This document shows, piece by piece, positions 38,280-46,113 of a DNA stretch of 64,000 bases (positions within the stretch are counted from its first letter, which is position 1; the number at the start of each line of letters is the position of its first letter). The notes beneath the pieces were generated by a model, which saw only the letters and a program-made list of their open reading frames with translations, had not been told where the DNA came from and made no database searches. Position numbers and translations under genes: made by a program. This DNA is from Agrococcus sp. SL85 (lineage in GTDB: Bacteria > Actinomycetota > Actinomycetes > Actinomycetales > Microbacteriaceae). The stretch covers positions 372,001 through 436,000 of the forward strand of contig NZ_CP113066.1 in assembly GCF_026625845.1 (NCBI RefSeq). Reading direction: 5' to 3'.

Positions 38280-38447
38280 CCCGCTCGGTCAGCACCAGCA
38301 GGAAGTCCTGCACGGGACTGCCGACGATCGTGTTCGGCTCCTCCGTCGCCATGCGCTCGACCTCGGCGGCGTCCCAGTCCGGGTTCCGGTGATCAGCCGA
38401 TGCGTGACCTGGGCGAGGATCTCGTCGCGGTCGATGTTCGCCGCCAT
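38206..38447 (-). pseudogene. Three-helix-bundle-domain protein, frameshifted
   Basis: Reads MAANIDRDEILAQVTHRLIT from 38447, then continues one frame away as NPDWDAAEVERMATEEPN and FLLVLTERATEKR to a stop at 38206. One base added near 38388 (ACCGGAACC to ACCGGNAACC) joins both parts into 80 residues. The pattern (V..RL...P.....VE.....E......V.DF..VL.ERA) resembles short three-helix-bundle dimerisation domain proteins of Actinobacteria. May be a decayed gene or a one-base assembly error; the surrounding stretch looks decayed. Confidence 0.45.
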
Positions 38448-39315
38448 GCGCCCAGCAGGCACCGTCACGAGCCGCCGCGGGCAAAGCGCCTTCGTCTGCC
38501 TTGCCACATGACAAGTGCAGATCGACTGCGGCACCTTCCAGACCGCCTGGAAGGTCGGCACCTCGTGGGCCCTCGGCCGCGCCGAGATCGAGCGCCACGC
38601 TGACCCGCGCCGCGACGACTTCGCTCGCGCCGGCGGCGAGGAGTCCGCGGACACGACGCAACGCCCCTCCCCGCTGTGAGGCAGTCGAGGAGGGGCGATG
38701 TCCACGCTTCCGGATCGAGTCCAGAAGAGCGCCGACTGGCTCGTTGCTCCGCTCGGTCGCGATGAGCATCGGGGCAGCCCGGAGCCGACATGCAAGGCGA
38801 GTCCTCGGTATCCCAGTCGAGCGTGCTCTCCTGACCAGATGGCAAGGGTGGTTCGCGCCCCCGCTGCAGCCGTTCCCTACGGACGGGCTCTCGACGAGCT
38901 TGCTGGGCAACGTGCCGAGTCGGTCCGTCGTGCCGACTCCTGAGCAGCGGGACACGTTCTTCCTCTACGGCGGCACCTGGTGCTGGCTCTCCGAGAGCGA
39001 GTTCGAGAACCTGCCTCGGCAGTTGCCACGTGTTCTGACGAGCGCTCGCAGCCGAGCGACAAGGCCGAAACCGCGCGCCCCTCGGCCGTCGGAGCTCGAT
39101 GGCGACGGTGACGCGCGTCTCGTGGCCTGGGTCGAGCGAGGTTGCTGCCCCAGCCGCCCGACGCAGCACCCGGACGATGGGCGAACCGCGGCGCCGGGGC
39201 GCGGCCCTGCCAGACGGCTCGCAGGCGGGTGCGAGACGATGGCCTGTCGGCCGAGAGGCCGCTTCCGAGCCTTCGACGTGTGGGGCGATCACCACGAGCG
39301 CGATTGGCGCGACCG
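38448..39315. other. Gene-poor atypical segment
   Basis: 868 bases without a gene I can support. Pieces with protein-like codon use exist: plus-strand 38515-38679 (IDCGTFQTAWKVGTSWALG, 54 codons, closed by TGA) and plus-strand 38762 to about 39045 (starting MSIGAARSRHARRVLGIP and including DTFFLYGGTWCWLSESEFEN). Neither has a convincing start, ribosome-binding site or known family, and the second loses coding character after 39045. They look like remnants of older genes. Confidence 0.5.
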
Positions 39316-39507
39316 ATGCAGCCAGCCCACGAAGCACCATCCGAACCGGACCGACGAGCGCGAGGGCCCGCGCACCGGCCCGGGAACGCACTCCCGCTGC
39401 TGCGCGTCGGCCTGCGCGCCGTCTACGCCGCGCTCGACGCGCAGGCGCGCGAGGCACCCGCGCGACGCGCGGCCTGGCTCGCCCGCGGTGCGCGAGGCCG
39501 ACGATGA
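39316..39507 (+). CDS. Small hypothetical protein 1 of a coupled trio
   Basis: 63 residues. The N-terminal half is Pro/Arg-rich, the C-terminal half a helix (LLRVGLRAVYAALDAQAREA). The start is uncertain: an open frame extends upstream to 39142. The TGA overlaps the ATG of the next ORF (ATGA), which argues that the 3' part is translated. No family recognised. Confidence 0.4.
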   Translation: MQPAHEAPSEPDRRARGPAHRPGNALPLLRVGLRAVYAALDAQAREAPARRAAWLARGARGRR

Positions 39508-39707
39508 GCCGCCACGGCACCCGCAGCGCCGCCGTGCTCGAGCTCGCACGCATGCTCCGCAGCCGCGATGCGACGAGCGAGGTCCCCTTGGAGCGCGTCG
39601 CGGCGAGCGCAGTGGTCTTCGACCCCGCGTCCGATCCCTTCCGGCCCTGGTGGGTGTGCGGCCCGTTCGAGCTCGAGCAGCTGCTCTGGTGGATGCGAGC
39701 CCGGTGA
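39504..39707 (+). CDS. Small hypothetical protein 2 of a coupled trio
   Basis: 67 residues: MSRHGTRSAAVLELARMLRS, then VAASAVVFDPASDPFRPWWV and an aromatic C-terminus (FELEQLLWWMRAR). Starts inside the stop codon of the preceding ORF and ends four bases before the next start. Third-position GC is high, supporting a real gene. No family recognised; size and coupling are reminiscent of mobile-element or phage accessory genes (inference). Confidence 0.5.
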   Translation: MSRHGTRSAAVLELARMLRSRDATSEVPLERVAASAVVFDPASDPFRPWWVCGPFELEQLLWWMRAR

Positions 39708-39711
39708 CGCG

Positions 39712-39987
39712 ATGGCCGACCGCTACGAGGTGCACGTGCGCATCAGCGTGCTCGTCACCGACGCCACCGCGCTCTGCGCGGCGTGGGCGACGGTCGACTC
39801 GACGGACGGCGACATCACCTCCCTGATCACGCACTCGAGCGAGCACGACCTCGCGCGCGACGCGCATCGGATGCTCGCCATGGGTCGTGCGAAGCTCGGC
39901 GAGCGGGGCTACGAGATCCTCGGGATCACCGCAGCGGCGACGCGCTCGGAGGGTGCACAGGACCCCGCGGGGATCGAGGAGCCGTGA
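39712..39987 (+). CDS. Small hypothetical protein 3 of a coupled trio
   Basis: 91 residues. Looks like a small alpha/beta protein: YEVHVRISVLVTDATALCAA, an acidic SSEHDLARDAHRMLAM helix, and YEILGITAAAT. No family recognised. Four bases after the preceding stop, so probably part of the same message. Followed by a 31-codon membrane protein on the opposite strand. Confidence 0.5.
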   Translation: MADRYEVHVRISVLVTDATALCAAWATVDSTDGDITSLITHSSEHDLARDAHRMLAMGRAKLGERGYEILGITAAATRSEGAQDPAGIEEP

Positions 39988-40007
39988 CCCGGTGGGGTCC
40001 GTCCGGG

Positions 40008-40103
40008 TCAGCGGCGCTCGCGGCGGCGGCGCTCGAAGCGCCAGCCGCGGAAGGCGACCGCGGCGAGCGCGACGCCGGCGAGCATCCACCAGATGATGTC
40101 CAT
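40008..40103 (-). CDS. Very small membrane protein, 31 residues
   Basis: Thirty-one codons: MDIIWWMLAGVALAAVAFRG, then WRFERRRRERR. One transmembrane helix followed by a strongly basic cytoplasmic tail. Too short for most gene callers; function unknown. Evidence is composition and a clean ATG-TGA frame only; no clear ribosome-binding site. Confidence 0.45.
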   Translation of the reverse strand: MDIIWWMLAGVALAAVAFRGWRFERRRRERR

Positions 40104-40157
40104 GCGGACACGCTACCCGCGACCGAGGGCGGGACGGCCCCTCGCGTCGCAGCCCCA

Positions 40158-40205
40158 CCGGTCAGGCGCTGGTCGCGGATCCCGGTCAGGCGCTGATCGC
40201 GGATC
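40158..40205. repeat. 24-bp tandem duplication at the end of the sigma-factor gene
   Basis: CCGGTCAGGCGCTGNTCGCG-type unit occurs twice in a row (40158 and 40182) with one mismatch. The second copy holds the last codons and stop of the sigma gene; the first lies just past the stop. The length is in phase (8 codons). Confidence 0.75.
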
Positions 40206-40758
40206 CCGGGTCGGCGTCGACGTCGAACGCCTCACGGAGGCGCCGCATGCCGTCGCGGAGCCGCGTCTTGACGGTGCCGAGCGGCACGCCGAGGCGGCGC
40301 GCGATCTGCGCGTGCGAGAGCCCGTCGAAGTGCGCGAGCACGATGGCCTCGCGCTGCACGGCGCTCAGCAGCCGGAGCGCCGCGCGCACCCGCTCGCCGT
40401 CGAGCGCTCGCTCGACGAGCTCGTGCACCGACGCCACGGGTGTCGCCCGCGACAGCCGCGCGTCGGCGAGGTCGCGCTCGCGATGCGCGACGCTGCTGCG
40501 CACGCGATCGACCGCCTTGCTGTGGGCGATCCGCAGCAGCCAGCCCGTGCCGGAGCCACGGGCGCGGTCGAAGCGCGCGGCCGTCCGCCAGGCGTGCAGG
40601 TAGACCTCCTGCACCACCTCCTCCGCCTGCGCCCGATCGACGACCACGCGGACCGCGAGCGCGAGCACGCGCGGCCTCGTCGCGTCGTGGACCGCCATGA
40701 AGGCGCGGGCGTCACCCGAGGCAGCTCGCTCGAGCTCGTCCTCCACCGTCCCCCGCAC
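40186..40758 (-). CDS. ECF-family RNA polymerase sigma factor (SigK-like)
   Basis: 190 residues. Sigma region 2 (~20-90) with VVQEVYLHAWRTAARFD (-10 recognition and core binding) and region 4 (~125-180) with the helix-turn-helix GLSHAQIARRLGVPLGTVKTR. Sequence resembles the SigK/ECF19 group. In that group an anti-sigma factor normally follows; none does here: downstream is only the 31-residue membrane protein, which is too small to be one of the known types. GTG start at 40758. Target promoters unknown. Confidence 0.88.
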   Translation of the reverse strand: MRGTVEDELERAASGDARAFMAVHDATRPRVLALAVRVVVDRAQAEEVVQEVYLHAWRTAARFDRARGSGTGWLLRIAHSKAVDRVRSSVAHRERDLADARLSRATPVASVHELVERALDGERVRAALRLLSAVQREAIVLAHFDGLSHAQIARRLGVPLGTVKTRLRDGMRRLREAFDVDADPGSAISA

Positions 40759-40860
40759 GTGCCCGATCGTCGCACGGCGAGCGGCCAGGAGCCTGGAACG
40801 TGATGCAAGCGTGATGCGCCGACGAGCGCTCGCCTCGAGAGCAGCGCAGGGGCCCCTGCC

Positions 40861-41793
40861 TCAGAGGCCGACCGGCGAGATCCCCCACTGGCCGCGCCAC
40901 GTCTCGCCGGCCTCGAGCCACACGAGGCCCTGCCCGGAGTTCAGGGCGTTGGCGGGCGCGCTCATGGGCTCGACCGCGGCCACGTGCCGCGGGCCGTCGG
41001 CGGCCGGGAAGTCGCTCGGCGTGAAGACGACGACGTACGGGAAGGCGGCGTCCTGCCAGAGCGCCGCGCCGCGCCCCTCGCGATCCAGCAGCGTCGAGGT
41101 CGCGATGCCGCCGTGGAACTCCACGCCGCCGTAGTTGTGGTCGACGTCGAGCTCGGTGAGCGCGCGGCCGCCGCGCAGGTCGGGCGCCGAGGCGGGCATC
41201 TCGTCGACGAGCACCTCCTCGACGGGGATGAGGTCGACGGCGGTGAAGACCGTCGCCGCCGGCACCGTGAGGGTGAGCTGCTCGGCCGGCACGTCGCCGA
41301 CCGCGAGGTACGGATGCGCGCCCATCGCCCACGGTGCCTTGGCGGTGCCGGCGTTGATCGCCTCGTGCGTGACGACGAGGCCGTCGTCGGTGAGCTCGTA
41401 GGTGACGAACGTGTCGACGAGGAACGGCCAGCCCGTCTGCGGGTGGATCGTCGCCTGCAGCATGACCTTCGACTCGTCGTGCTCGAGCATCCGGTACGCC
41501 GTGTAGCGGAGGAGGCCGTGGCTCGCGTTGCCGAGGTCGCGCTCGCTGATCGCGAGCCGCTGCACCTCGCCGTCGAGGGTCCAGTCGCCGCCCGCGACGC
41601 GGCCGCCCCACGGGGCGAGCACGATGCCCTGGCCTTTCGCGGGCCGCTTGTCCTCCGGGAACGGCTCGACGAGGTCGATGTCGTCGACCAGGTACTCGCG
41701 GAGCGCCGCCGCCACCTCGGTGATCGTCGCACGCAGCCGACGGCCGTCGACCGTGCGGGTGATGGTGAACTGCTGACCGGTGGGCGGGCGCAT
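40861..41793 (-). CDS. Aldose 1-epimerase family protein
   Basis: 310 residues, beta-sandwich galactose-mutarotase fold. Motifs: GIVLAPWGGRVAGGDW (substrate arginine), NASHGLLRYTAY (catalytic histidine region N-x-x-H-G), MGAHPYLAVGD (second catalytic histidine, HPY), and a C-terminal glutamate in HVAAVEPMSAP. Interconverts alpha and beta anomers of aldoses, or acts on a related sugar phosphate. ATG six bases after TAGGCT. Monocistronic; next to a tRNA gene on the same strand. Confidence 0.88.
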   Translation of the reverse strand: MRPPTGQQFTITRTVDGRRLRATITEVAAALREYLVDDIDLVEPFPEDKRPAKGQGIVLAPWGGRVAGGDWTLDGEVQRLAISERDLGNASHGLLRYTAYRMLEHDESKVMLQATIHPQTGWPFLVDTFVTYELTDDGLVVTHEAINAGTAKAPWAMGAHPYLAVGDVPAEQLTLTVPAATVFTAVDLIPVEEVLVDEMPASAPDLRGGRALTELDVDHNYGGVEFHGGIATSTLLDREGRGAALWQDAAFPYVVVFTPSDFPAADGPRHVAAVEPMSAPANALNSGQGLVWLEAGETWRGQWGISPVGL

Positions 41794-41799
41794 GCGCCG

Positions 41800-41805
41800 A
41801 GCCTA
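41800..41805 (-). promoter_or_regulatory. Leaderless-type promoter of aldose epimerase
   Basis: TAGGCT six bases (CGGCGC) before the ATG at 41793; it lies just past the 3' end of the upstream tRNA. Confidence 0.5.
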
Positions 41806-41810
41806 CGGCG

Positions 41811-41884
41811 TGCCCCCGCTGGGGTTCGAACCCAGACTGGGCGGAGTTTAAGTCCGCTGCCTCTGCCAGTTGGGCTACAGGGGC
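41811..41884 (-). tRNA. Class I tRNA with anticodon TAA (nominal Leu)
   Basis: 74 bases on the minus strand. Acceptor GCCCCTG/CGGGGGC (one T-G), 3-bp D stem, anticodon stem GCGGA/TCCGC around loop CTTAAAC, a 5-base variable loop (CCAGT), T arm CTGGG-TTCGAAC-CCCAG, discriminator A. The anticodon TAA reads UUA, but ordinary bacterial leucine tRNAs carry a long variable arm and this one does not. All helices are intact, so it does not look decayed. True charging identity is uncertain. Confidence 0.8.
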
Positions 41885-41905
41885 CCGGATCCCACGGTAC
41901 GACCC

Positions 41906-42280
41906 TCAGGCATCGAGGATCGCGCGGAAGCGCGCAGGCAGCAGCACGTTCTCGCCCGCGTCCGCGAGCAGCGGCGCGATCTCGGACGGCTCGTGGCCGG
42001 CGATGCCGCAGCCGAGCTCGGTGACGAGGAAGTCGGTGCCGGGATGCGCGGCCGCGAAGGCGAGGAAGGCCGCGACCTCGCGCTCGATCGTCGGGAGCCC
42101 GCTCATCGTGTCGATCGCGTACGACTGCCCGTGGAGGCCGTGCCCCTCCCCCGGCACGGCGCCGAAGCGCTCCTGCGCGAGCCGCGCGGCGCCCCCGCCG
42201 TGCGCGCCCGAGGCGTTGGAGCCGAACACGAAGACCTCGTGCGGGGCGAGCTGCTCGATCCGGTCCGGGGAGGTGCGCAT
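41906..42280 (-). CDS. A1S_2505-type phage-related protein
   Basis: 124 residues. Matches the pattern of small proteins named A1S_2505 family (phage non-structural type): EVFVFGSNASGAHGGGAARL, GLHGQSYAIDT, FLVTELGCGIAGHEPSEIAPL. The glycine-rich N-SNxxGxHGxGAA loop and the FxVTxxGCGxAG strand recall macro-domain nucleotide-binding proteins (inference). No phage genes surround it. ATG at 42280; the stop lies 21 bases from the odd tRNA gene. Divergent from the carbonic anhydrase gene. Confidence 0.7.
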   Translation of the reverse strand: MRTSPDRIEQLAPHEVFVFGSNASGAHGGGAARLAQERFGAVPGEGHGLHGQSYAIDTMSGLPTIEREVAAFLAFAAAHPGTDFLVTELGCGIAGHEPSEIAPLLADAGENVLLPARFRAILDA

Positions 42281-42373
42281 GCGGCCTGCCTGCCACCGGC
42301 CGCCCACCCGGAGCCGCCGGTCGCATCCGCGCCAGGGGTCGCATCCACCCGGATCGCGCCGCGGCGCCCGGCG

Positions 42374-42379
42374 TACGCT
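42374..42379 (+). promoter_or_regulatory. Leaderless-type promoter of gamma-carbonic anhydrase
   Basis: TACGCT six bases (GGCGCC) before the ATG at 42386. Confidence 0.5.
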
Positions 42380-42385
42380 GGCGCC

Positions 42386-42922
42386 ATGACCGTCCACGAG
42401 CGCGCCACCGTCGTCCCGCTGCCGGGCCACGTGCCCCACCTGCCGAAGTCCGCGCTCGTCATGCCTGGGGCCGTGATCGCGGGGCAGGTGTCGCTCGGCG
42501 AGCGCGTGAGCGTGTGGCCCGGCGCGAGCCTCCGCGCCGAGGAGGAACCCATCGCCATCGGCGACGACAGCAACGTGCAGGACTCCTGCTCGCTGCACGT
42601 CGACGCCGGCTCGCCGCTCACGATCGGCGCGCGCGTCTCGATCGGCCACAACGCCGTCGTGCACGGCTGCACCGTCGAGGACGACGTGCTCATCGGCATG
42701 CACGCGACCGTCATGAACGGCGCCGTGATCGGCTCCGGCACGATCGTCGCGGCCGGCGCGCTCGTCACCGAGGGCACGGTGGTGCCTCCGAACTCGCTCG
42801 TGGCCGGCGTGCCCGGCAGGGTGCGGCGCGAGACGACCGACGCCGAGCGCGACGGCATCGCCCGCAACGCGAGCGTCTACAGCGAGCGCATCGCGACCTA
42901 CGTCGAGGCCTTCGGCCGCTGA
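42386..42922 (+). CDS. Gamma-carbonic anhydrase family protein
   Basis: 178 residues of left-handed beta-helix built from hexapeptide repeats. Metal-ligand pattern of the family is present: NVQDSCSLHVD (first His), TIGARVSIGHNAVVHGCTV (second and third His). Trimeric zinc or iron enzyme hydrating CO2, or a related acyltransferase-like protein such as PaaY; catalytic acid loop of archaeal Cam is absent, as in most CaiE/PaaY types. ATG six bases after TACGCT. Divergent from the A1S_2505-type gene. Confidence 0.88.
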   Translation: MTVHERATVVPLPGHVPHLPKSALVMPGAVIAGQVSLGERVSVWPGASLRAEEEPIAIGDDSNVQDSCSLHVDAGSPLTIGARVSIGHNAVVHGCTVEDDVLIGMHATVMNGAVIGSGTIVAAGALVTEGTVVPPNSLVAGVPGRVRRETTDAERDGIARNASVYSERIATYVEAFGR

Positions 42923-42987
42923 CCGGCACGGCACCCTGGCGGCGCCCGGCCCGCATGCGTAGGCTCGGCGGCACCGGAGGGAGCTGC

Positions 42988-43482
42988 ATGCCCGAGACGC
43001 CGACCGGCACGGTCACACCCCACGGCGAGGCCGCGGAGCTCACGCTCGAGCGCCGCGTCGACGCCGACGCGATCGCCGTCTGGCCCTTCCTCACCGAGTC
43101 GCGCGAGCTCGGCCGCTGGTTCGGCGTGTACGTCGGCGACCCCGACTCGGGCGAGGTCGTGCTCTCGATGACGGCCGAGGAGGGCGACGCCACGAGCGCG
43201 ATCGAGATCCTCGACTGCTCCGCCCCCGAGCATCTCGCGGTGCTCTCCACCGACGAGACCGGGTCGTGGAGCCTCGAGGTGGAGGTCGTCGACGGCGGCC
43301 CCGAGCGCGGCAGCGGCTCGACCATCCGCTTCACGCAGCACGACCTGCCGCTCACGCAGCTGCCCGACATCGCCACGGGCTGGGAGTGGTACCTCGACCG
43401 GCTCGTCGCCGCGATCGCGGGCCGACCGATGCCCGACTGGGACGACTACTACCCCGCCCTCCGCGACGCCTACGCCGCCTGA
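42988..43482 (+). CDS. SRPBCC (AHSA1-like) domain protein
   Basis: 164 residues with the START-like/SRPBCC fold: LERRVDADAIAVWPFLTESRELGRWFGVYVGD, a beta-sheet core, and the C-terminal helix GWEWYLDRLVAAIAG. Members bind hydrophobic ligands or act with partner regulators; no ligand can be named. RBS GGAGGGAGC stands five bases before the ATG. Ends before a block of inverted repeats facing folD. Confidence 0.8.
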   Translation: MPETPTGTVTPHGEAAELTLERRVDADAIAVWPFLTESRELGRWFGVYVGDPDSGEVVLSMTAEEGDATSAIEILDCSAPEHLAVLSTDETGSWSLEVEVVDGGPERGSGSTIRFTQHDLPLTQLPDIATGWEWYLDRLVAAIAGRPMPDWDDYYPALRDAYAA

Positions 43483-43529
43483 CGGGCGCCCGACCGGCGT
43501 CGGAGCGCCGCAGCCCCGTCCGACGTGGT

Positions 43530-43643
43530 CGCTGTGGTCACTCGGCGCCCTCGCTGTGGTCGCTTCGCGCCCACCGGCAGGCCTGGGCGGGGCGCGAAGC
43601 GACCACAGCGCACCGGCCGGGTGGGCGCGAAGCGACCGCAGCA
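43530..43643. repeat. Four copies of a 21-bp element forming a long hairpin
   Basis: The 21-base element CGCTGTGGTCGCTTCGCGCC(C) occurs at 43552-43572; a perfect inverted copy is at 43590-43610 (17-base loop), an inverted copy with one change at 43623-43643, and a degenerate direct copy at 43530-43550. It lies between convergent genes, so it can act as a terminator, but the copy number suggests a repeat element. Confidence 0.75.
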
Positions 43644-43714
43644 CGCGGGCCGGGGCGGGCGCGGGCGGGCGCAGCACGCCGTCGGGCGCGGGCGCACGCG
43701 GGATCGGCGCGAGG

Positions 43715-44602
43715 TCAGGCGGGCAGGGCCGCCTCGGCCATCCGCACGACGTTCGCGAGCAGCATGACGCGCGTCATGGGGCCCACGCCGCCCGGCACGG
43801 GCGAGAGCCAGCCCGCGACCTCGGCGACGCCCGGATCGACGTCGCCCAGGAGGTGCGCGCGCGAGGAGCCGGGCAGCGGCTCGCCGCGCGTGATGCCGAC
43901 GTCGAGCACCGCGGCGCCCGGCCGCACCCAGGAGGGCTCGATGAGCCCGGGCCTGCCGACGGCCGCGACCACGACGTCCGCCTCCCGCACCCGCGCCGCG
44001 AGGTCGGGCGTGTGCGAGTGGCAGAGCGTTACGGTCGCGTCGATGCCGCGGCGCGTCAGCAGCAGGCCGAGCGGCCTGCCCACGGTGAGGCCCCGGCCCA
44101 CGACCACGACGTGCGCACCCGCGAGCGGCACGCCGTGCCGCGCGAGCAGCTCGACGATCCCGGCGGGCGTGCACGGCAGCGGCGAGGCGATCGTGCCGTC
44201 GACGCCGAGCACGAGGCGGCCGAGGTTCACCGGATGCAGGCCGTCGGCGTCCTTCGCGGGGTCGACCGCCTCGAGCACCTCCCTCGGGTCGAGGCCCGCG
44301 GGCAGCGGCAGCTGGACGAGGAAGCCGGTGACGCGCGGGTCGGCGTTCAGCGCCGCGACGGCCGCGAGCACCTCCGCCTCGGTCGCGCCTGCCGGCAGCG
44401 TCGCCTCGATCGAGGCGATGCCGACCTCGGCGCAGTCGCGATGCTTGCCGCGCACGTACGACGCGCTCGCGGGGTCGTCGCCCACGAGCAGCGTGCCGAG
44501 GCCGGGGACGACGCCGCGCTCGCGCAGCGCCGCCACCCGGCCTCGCAGCTCGTCCTTGACGGCGGTCGCGGTCGCGACGCCGTCGAGGACGCGCGCGGTC
44601 AC
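43715..44602 (-). CDS. folD: Methylene-THF dehydrogenase/cyclohydrolase FolD
   Basis: 295 residues, bifunctional enzyme linking 5,10-methylene-, methenyl- and 10-formyl-tetrahydrofolate. Motifs: [14 protein letters not shown] (catalytic lysine in the Y-x-x-x-K region), [51 protein letters not shown] (NADP site), and the C-terminal [18 protein letters not shown] start at 44602 overlaps the glyA stop (GTGA). Operon glyA-folD is under the ZTP riboswitch, consistent with 10-formyl-THF supply for purine synthesis. Confidence 0.95.
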   Translation of the reverse strand: MTARVLDGVATATAVKDELRGRVAALRERGVVPGLGTLLVGDDPASASYVRGKHRDCAEVGIASIEATLPAGATEAEVLAAVAALNADPRVTGFLVQLPLPAGLDPREVLEAVDPAKDADGLHPVNLGRLVLGVDGTIASPLPCTPAGIVELLARHGVPLAGAHVVVVGRGLTVGRPLGLLLTRRGIDATVTLCHSHTPDLAARVREADVVVAAVGRPGLIEPSWVRPGAAVLDVGITRGEPLPGSSRAHLLGDVDPGVAEVAGWLSPVPGGVGPMTRVMLLANVVRMAEAALPA

Positions 44603-45930
44603 GCGTGGATGCTCGAGGGGAGCTCGTGCTCGAGCGCCGGCTGCCCCGACGGGCCGACGCCCGGGTAGAGCGGGAAGGCGCCCGCGAGCGCCGCGACGCG
44701 ATCGCGCAGCGCGGGCAGGTCGGCACCCGGCTGCAGCGCGAGCGCGATGACGTCGGCCACCTCCGTGAACTCCTCGTCGCCGAAGCCGCGCGTCGCGAGC
44801 GCGGGGGTGCCGATGCGGAGGCCCGAGGTCACCATGGGCGGGCGCGGGTCGTTCGGCACCGCGTTGCGGTTGACGGTGATGCGGATCTCGTGCAGGAGGT
44901 CCTCGGCCTGCTTGCCGTCGATCGCGGCGTCGCGCAGGTCGACGAGCACGAGGTGCACGTCGGTGCCGCCCGAGCGCACCGAGATGCCGGCGGCCGCGAC
45001 GTCGTCCTGCTGCAGGCGCTCGGCGAGGATCTGCGCACCGCGGATGGTGCGCTCCTGGCGCTCCTTGAACTCGTCGGTCGCGGCGAGCTTGAAGGCGGTG
45101 GCCTTCGCGGCGATGACGTGCATGAGCGGGCCGCCCTGCTGGCCCGGGAAGACCGCCGAGTTCAGCTTCTTGGCGATGTCGTCGTCGTTCGTGAGGATGA
45201 AGCCCGATCGGGGGCCGCCGATGGTCTTGTGCACCGTCGACGAGACGACGTGCGCGTGCGGCACGGGGCTCGGGTGCAGGCCCGCGGCGACGAGGCCCGC
45301 GAAGTGCGCCATGTCGACCCAGAGCAGCGCGCCGACCTCGTCGGCGATCGCGCGGAACGCGGCGAAGTCGAGCTGGCGCGGGTAGGCCGACCAGCCGGCG
45401 ATGATGACCTTCGGCCGGTGCTCGACCGCGAGGCGACGCACCTCGTCCATGTCGACGCGGCTCGTCTCGGCGTCGACGCCGTAGGCGACGATGTCGTAGA
45501 GGCGGCCGGAGAAGTTGATCTTCATGCCGTGGGTCAGGTGGCCGCCGTGGTCGAGCGAGAGGCCGAGGATCGTGTCGCCGGGGCGGGCGATCGCGTGCAG
45601 CACGGCCGCGTTCGCCGAGGCGCCCGAGTGCGGCTGCACGTTGGCGTGCTTCGCGCCGAAGAGCGCCTTCGCGCGCTCGATCGCGAGCGACTCGGCGACG
45701 TCGACGTGCTCGCAGCCGCCGTAGTAGCGGCGGCCGGGATAGCCCTCGGCGTACTTGTTCGTGAGCACCGAGCCGGCCGACTCGAGGACGGCGACGGGCA
45801 CGAAGTTCTCGCTCGCGATCATCTCGAGGTAGTCGCGCTGGCGGTCGAGCTCCTGCTGGAGGACCGCGGCGATCTCGGGATCGACCTCGGCGAGCGGGGC
45901 GTTGAACGTGCTGGGCAGGCGGTCGGTCAC
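44599..45930 (-). CDS. glyA: Serine hydroxymethyltransferase
   Basis: 443 residues, PLP enzyme converting serine and THF to glycine and methylene-THF. Motifs: [37 protein letters not shown] N-terminal region (seen as [15 protein letters not shown]), [18 protein letters not shown], and the PLP lysine K235 in [17 protein letters not shown] start at 45930 with AAGGAG seven bases upstream; reading further upstream runs into the riboswitch. First gene of glyA-folD. Ribosome access is probably controlled by the upstream ZTP riboswitch. Confidence 0.96.
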   Translation of the reverse strand: MTDRLPSTFNAPLAEVDPEIAAVLQQELDRQRDYLEMIASENFVPVAVLESAGSVLTNKYAEGYPGRRYYGGCEHVDVAESLAIERAKALFGAKHANVQPHSGASANAAVLHAIARPGDTILGLSLDHGGHLTHGMKINFSGRLYDIVAYGVDAETSRVDMDEVRRLAVEHRPKVIIAGWSAYPRQLDFAAFRAIADEVGALLWVDMAHFAGLVAAGLHPSPVPHAHVVSSTVHKTIGGPRSGFILTNDDDIAKKLNSAVFPGQQGGPLMHVIAAKATAFKLAATDEFKERQERTIRGAQILAERLQQDDVAAAGISVRSGGTDVHLVLVDLRDAAIDGKQAEDLLHEIRITVNRNAVPNDPRPPMVTSGLRIGTPALATRGFGDEEFTEVADVIALALQPGADLPALRDRVAALAGAFPLYPGVGPSGQPALEHELPSSIHA

Positions 45931-45989
45931 GGGTGCTCCTTCGCTTCGCGCACTGGCGGCGCGCTGTCGGGATGGACACTGCGATGCGG

Positions 45990-46065
45990 TGTCGCCCAGG
46001 CGCGCGGCTCGTGGTCGGCCGCTCCCCGGTGGTGCTCCACCAATGCGCCAGTCACGGCCGAGGCC
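45990..46065 (-). ncRNA. ZTP riboswitch (pfl motif) of glyA-folD
   Basis: On the minus strand the conserved pieces occur in order: CCGTGACTGGCG, a short stem-loop, CACCACCGGGGAGCGGCC, and GCGCCTGGGC. These match the pfl/ZTP consensus, which senses ZMP/ZTP when 10-formyl-THF is short. The ~60 bases to the GTG include GACAC/GTGTC arms and the AAGGAG site, a plausible expression platform. Confidence 0.85.
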
Positions 46066-46113
46066 ATCGTAGCCGCCGGCGGCGCCGACGCGCGGGATGC
46101 GCGTCATCGGGCG

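Noticed and set aside
38289-38795. Possible transposase remnant on the minus strand (a CTCHVARQTKALCPRR-like stretch recalling IS256-type enzymes)
   Set aside because: Only a short, weak resemblance; no catalytic residues, inverted repeats or target duplication could be seen.
43690-45979. glyA and folD as a single fused frame
   Set aside because: The apparent continuous frame comes from reading glyA out of frame; the two genes have separate starts with a GTGA overlap.
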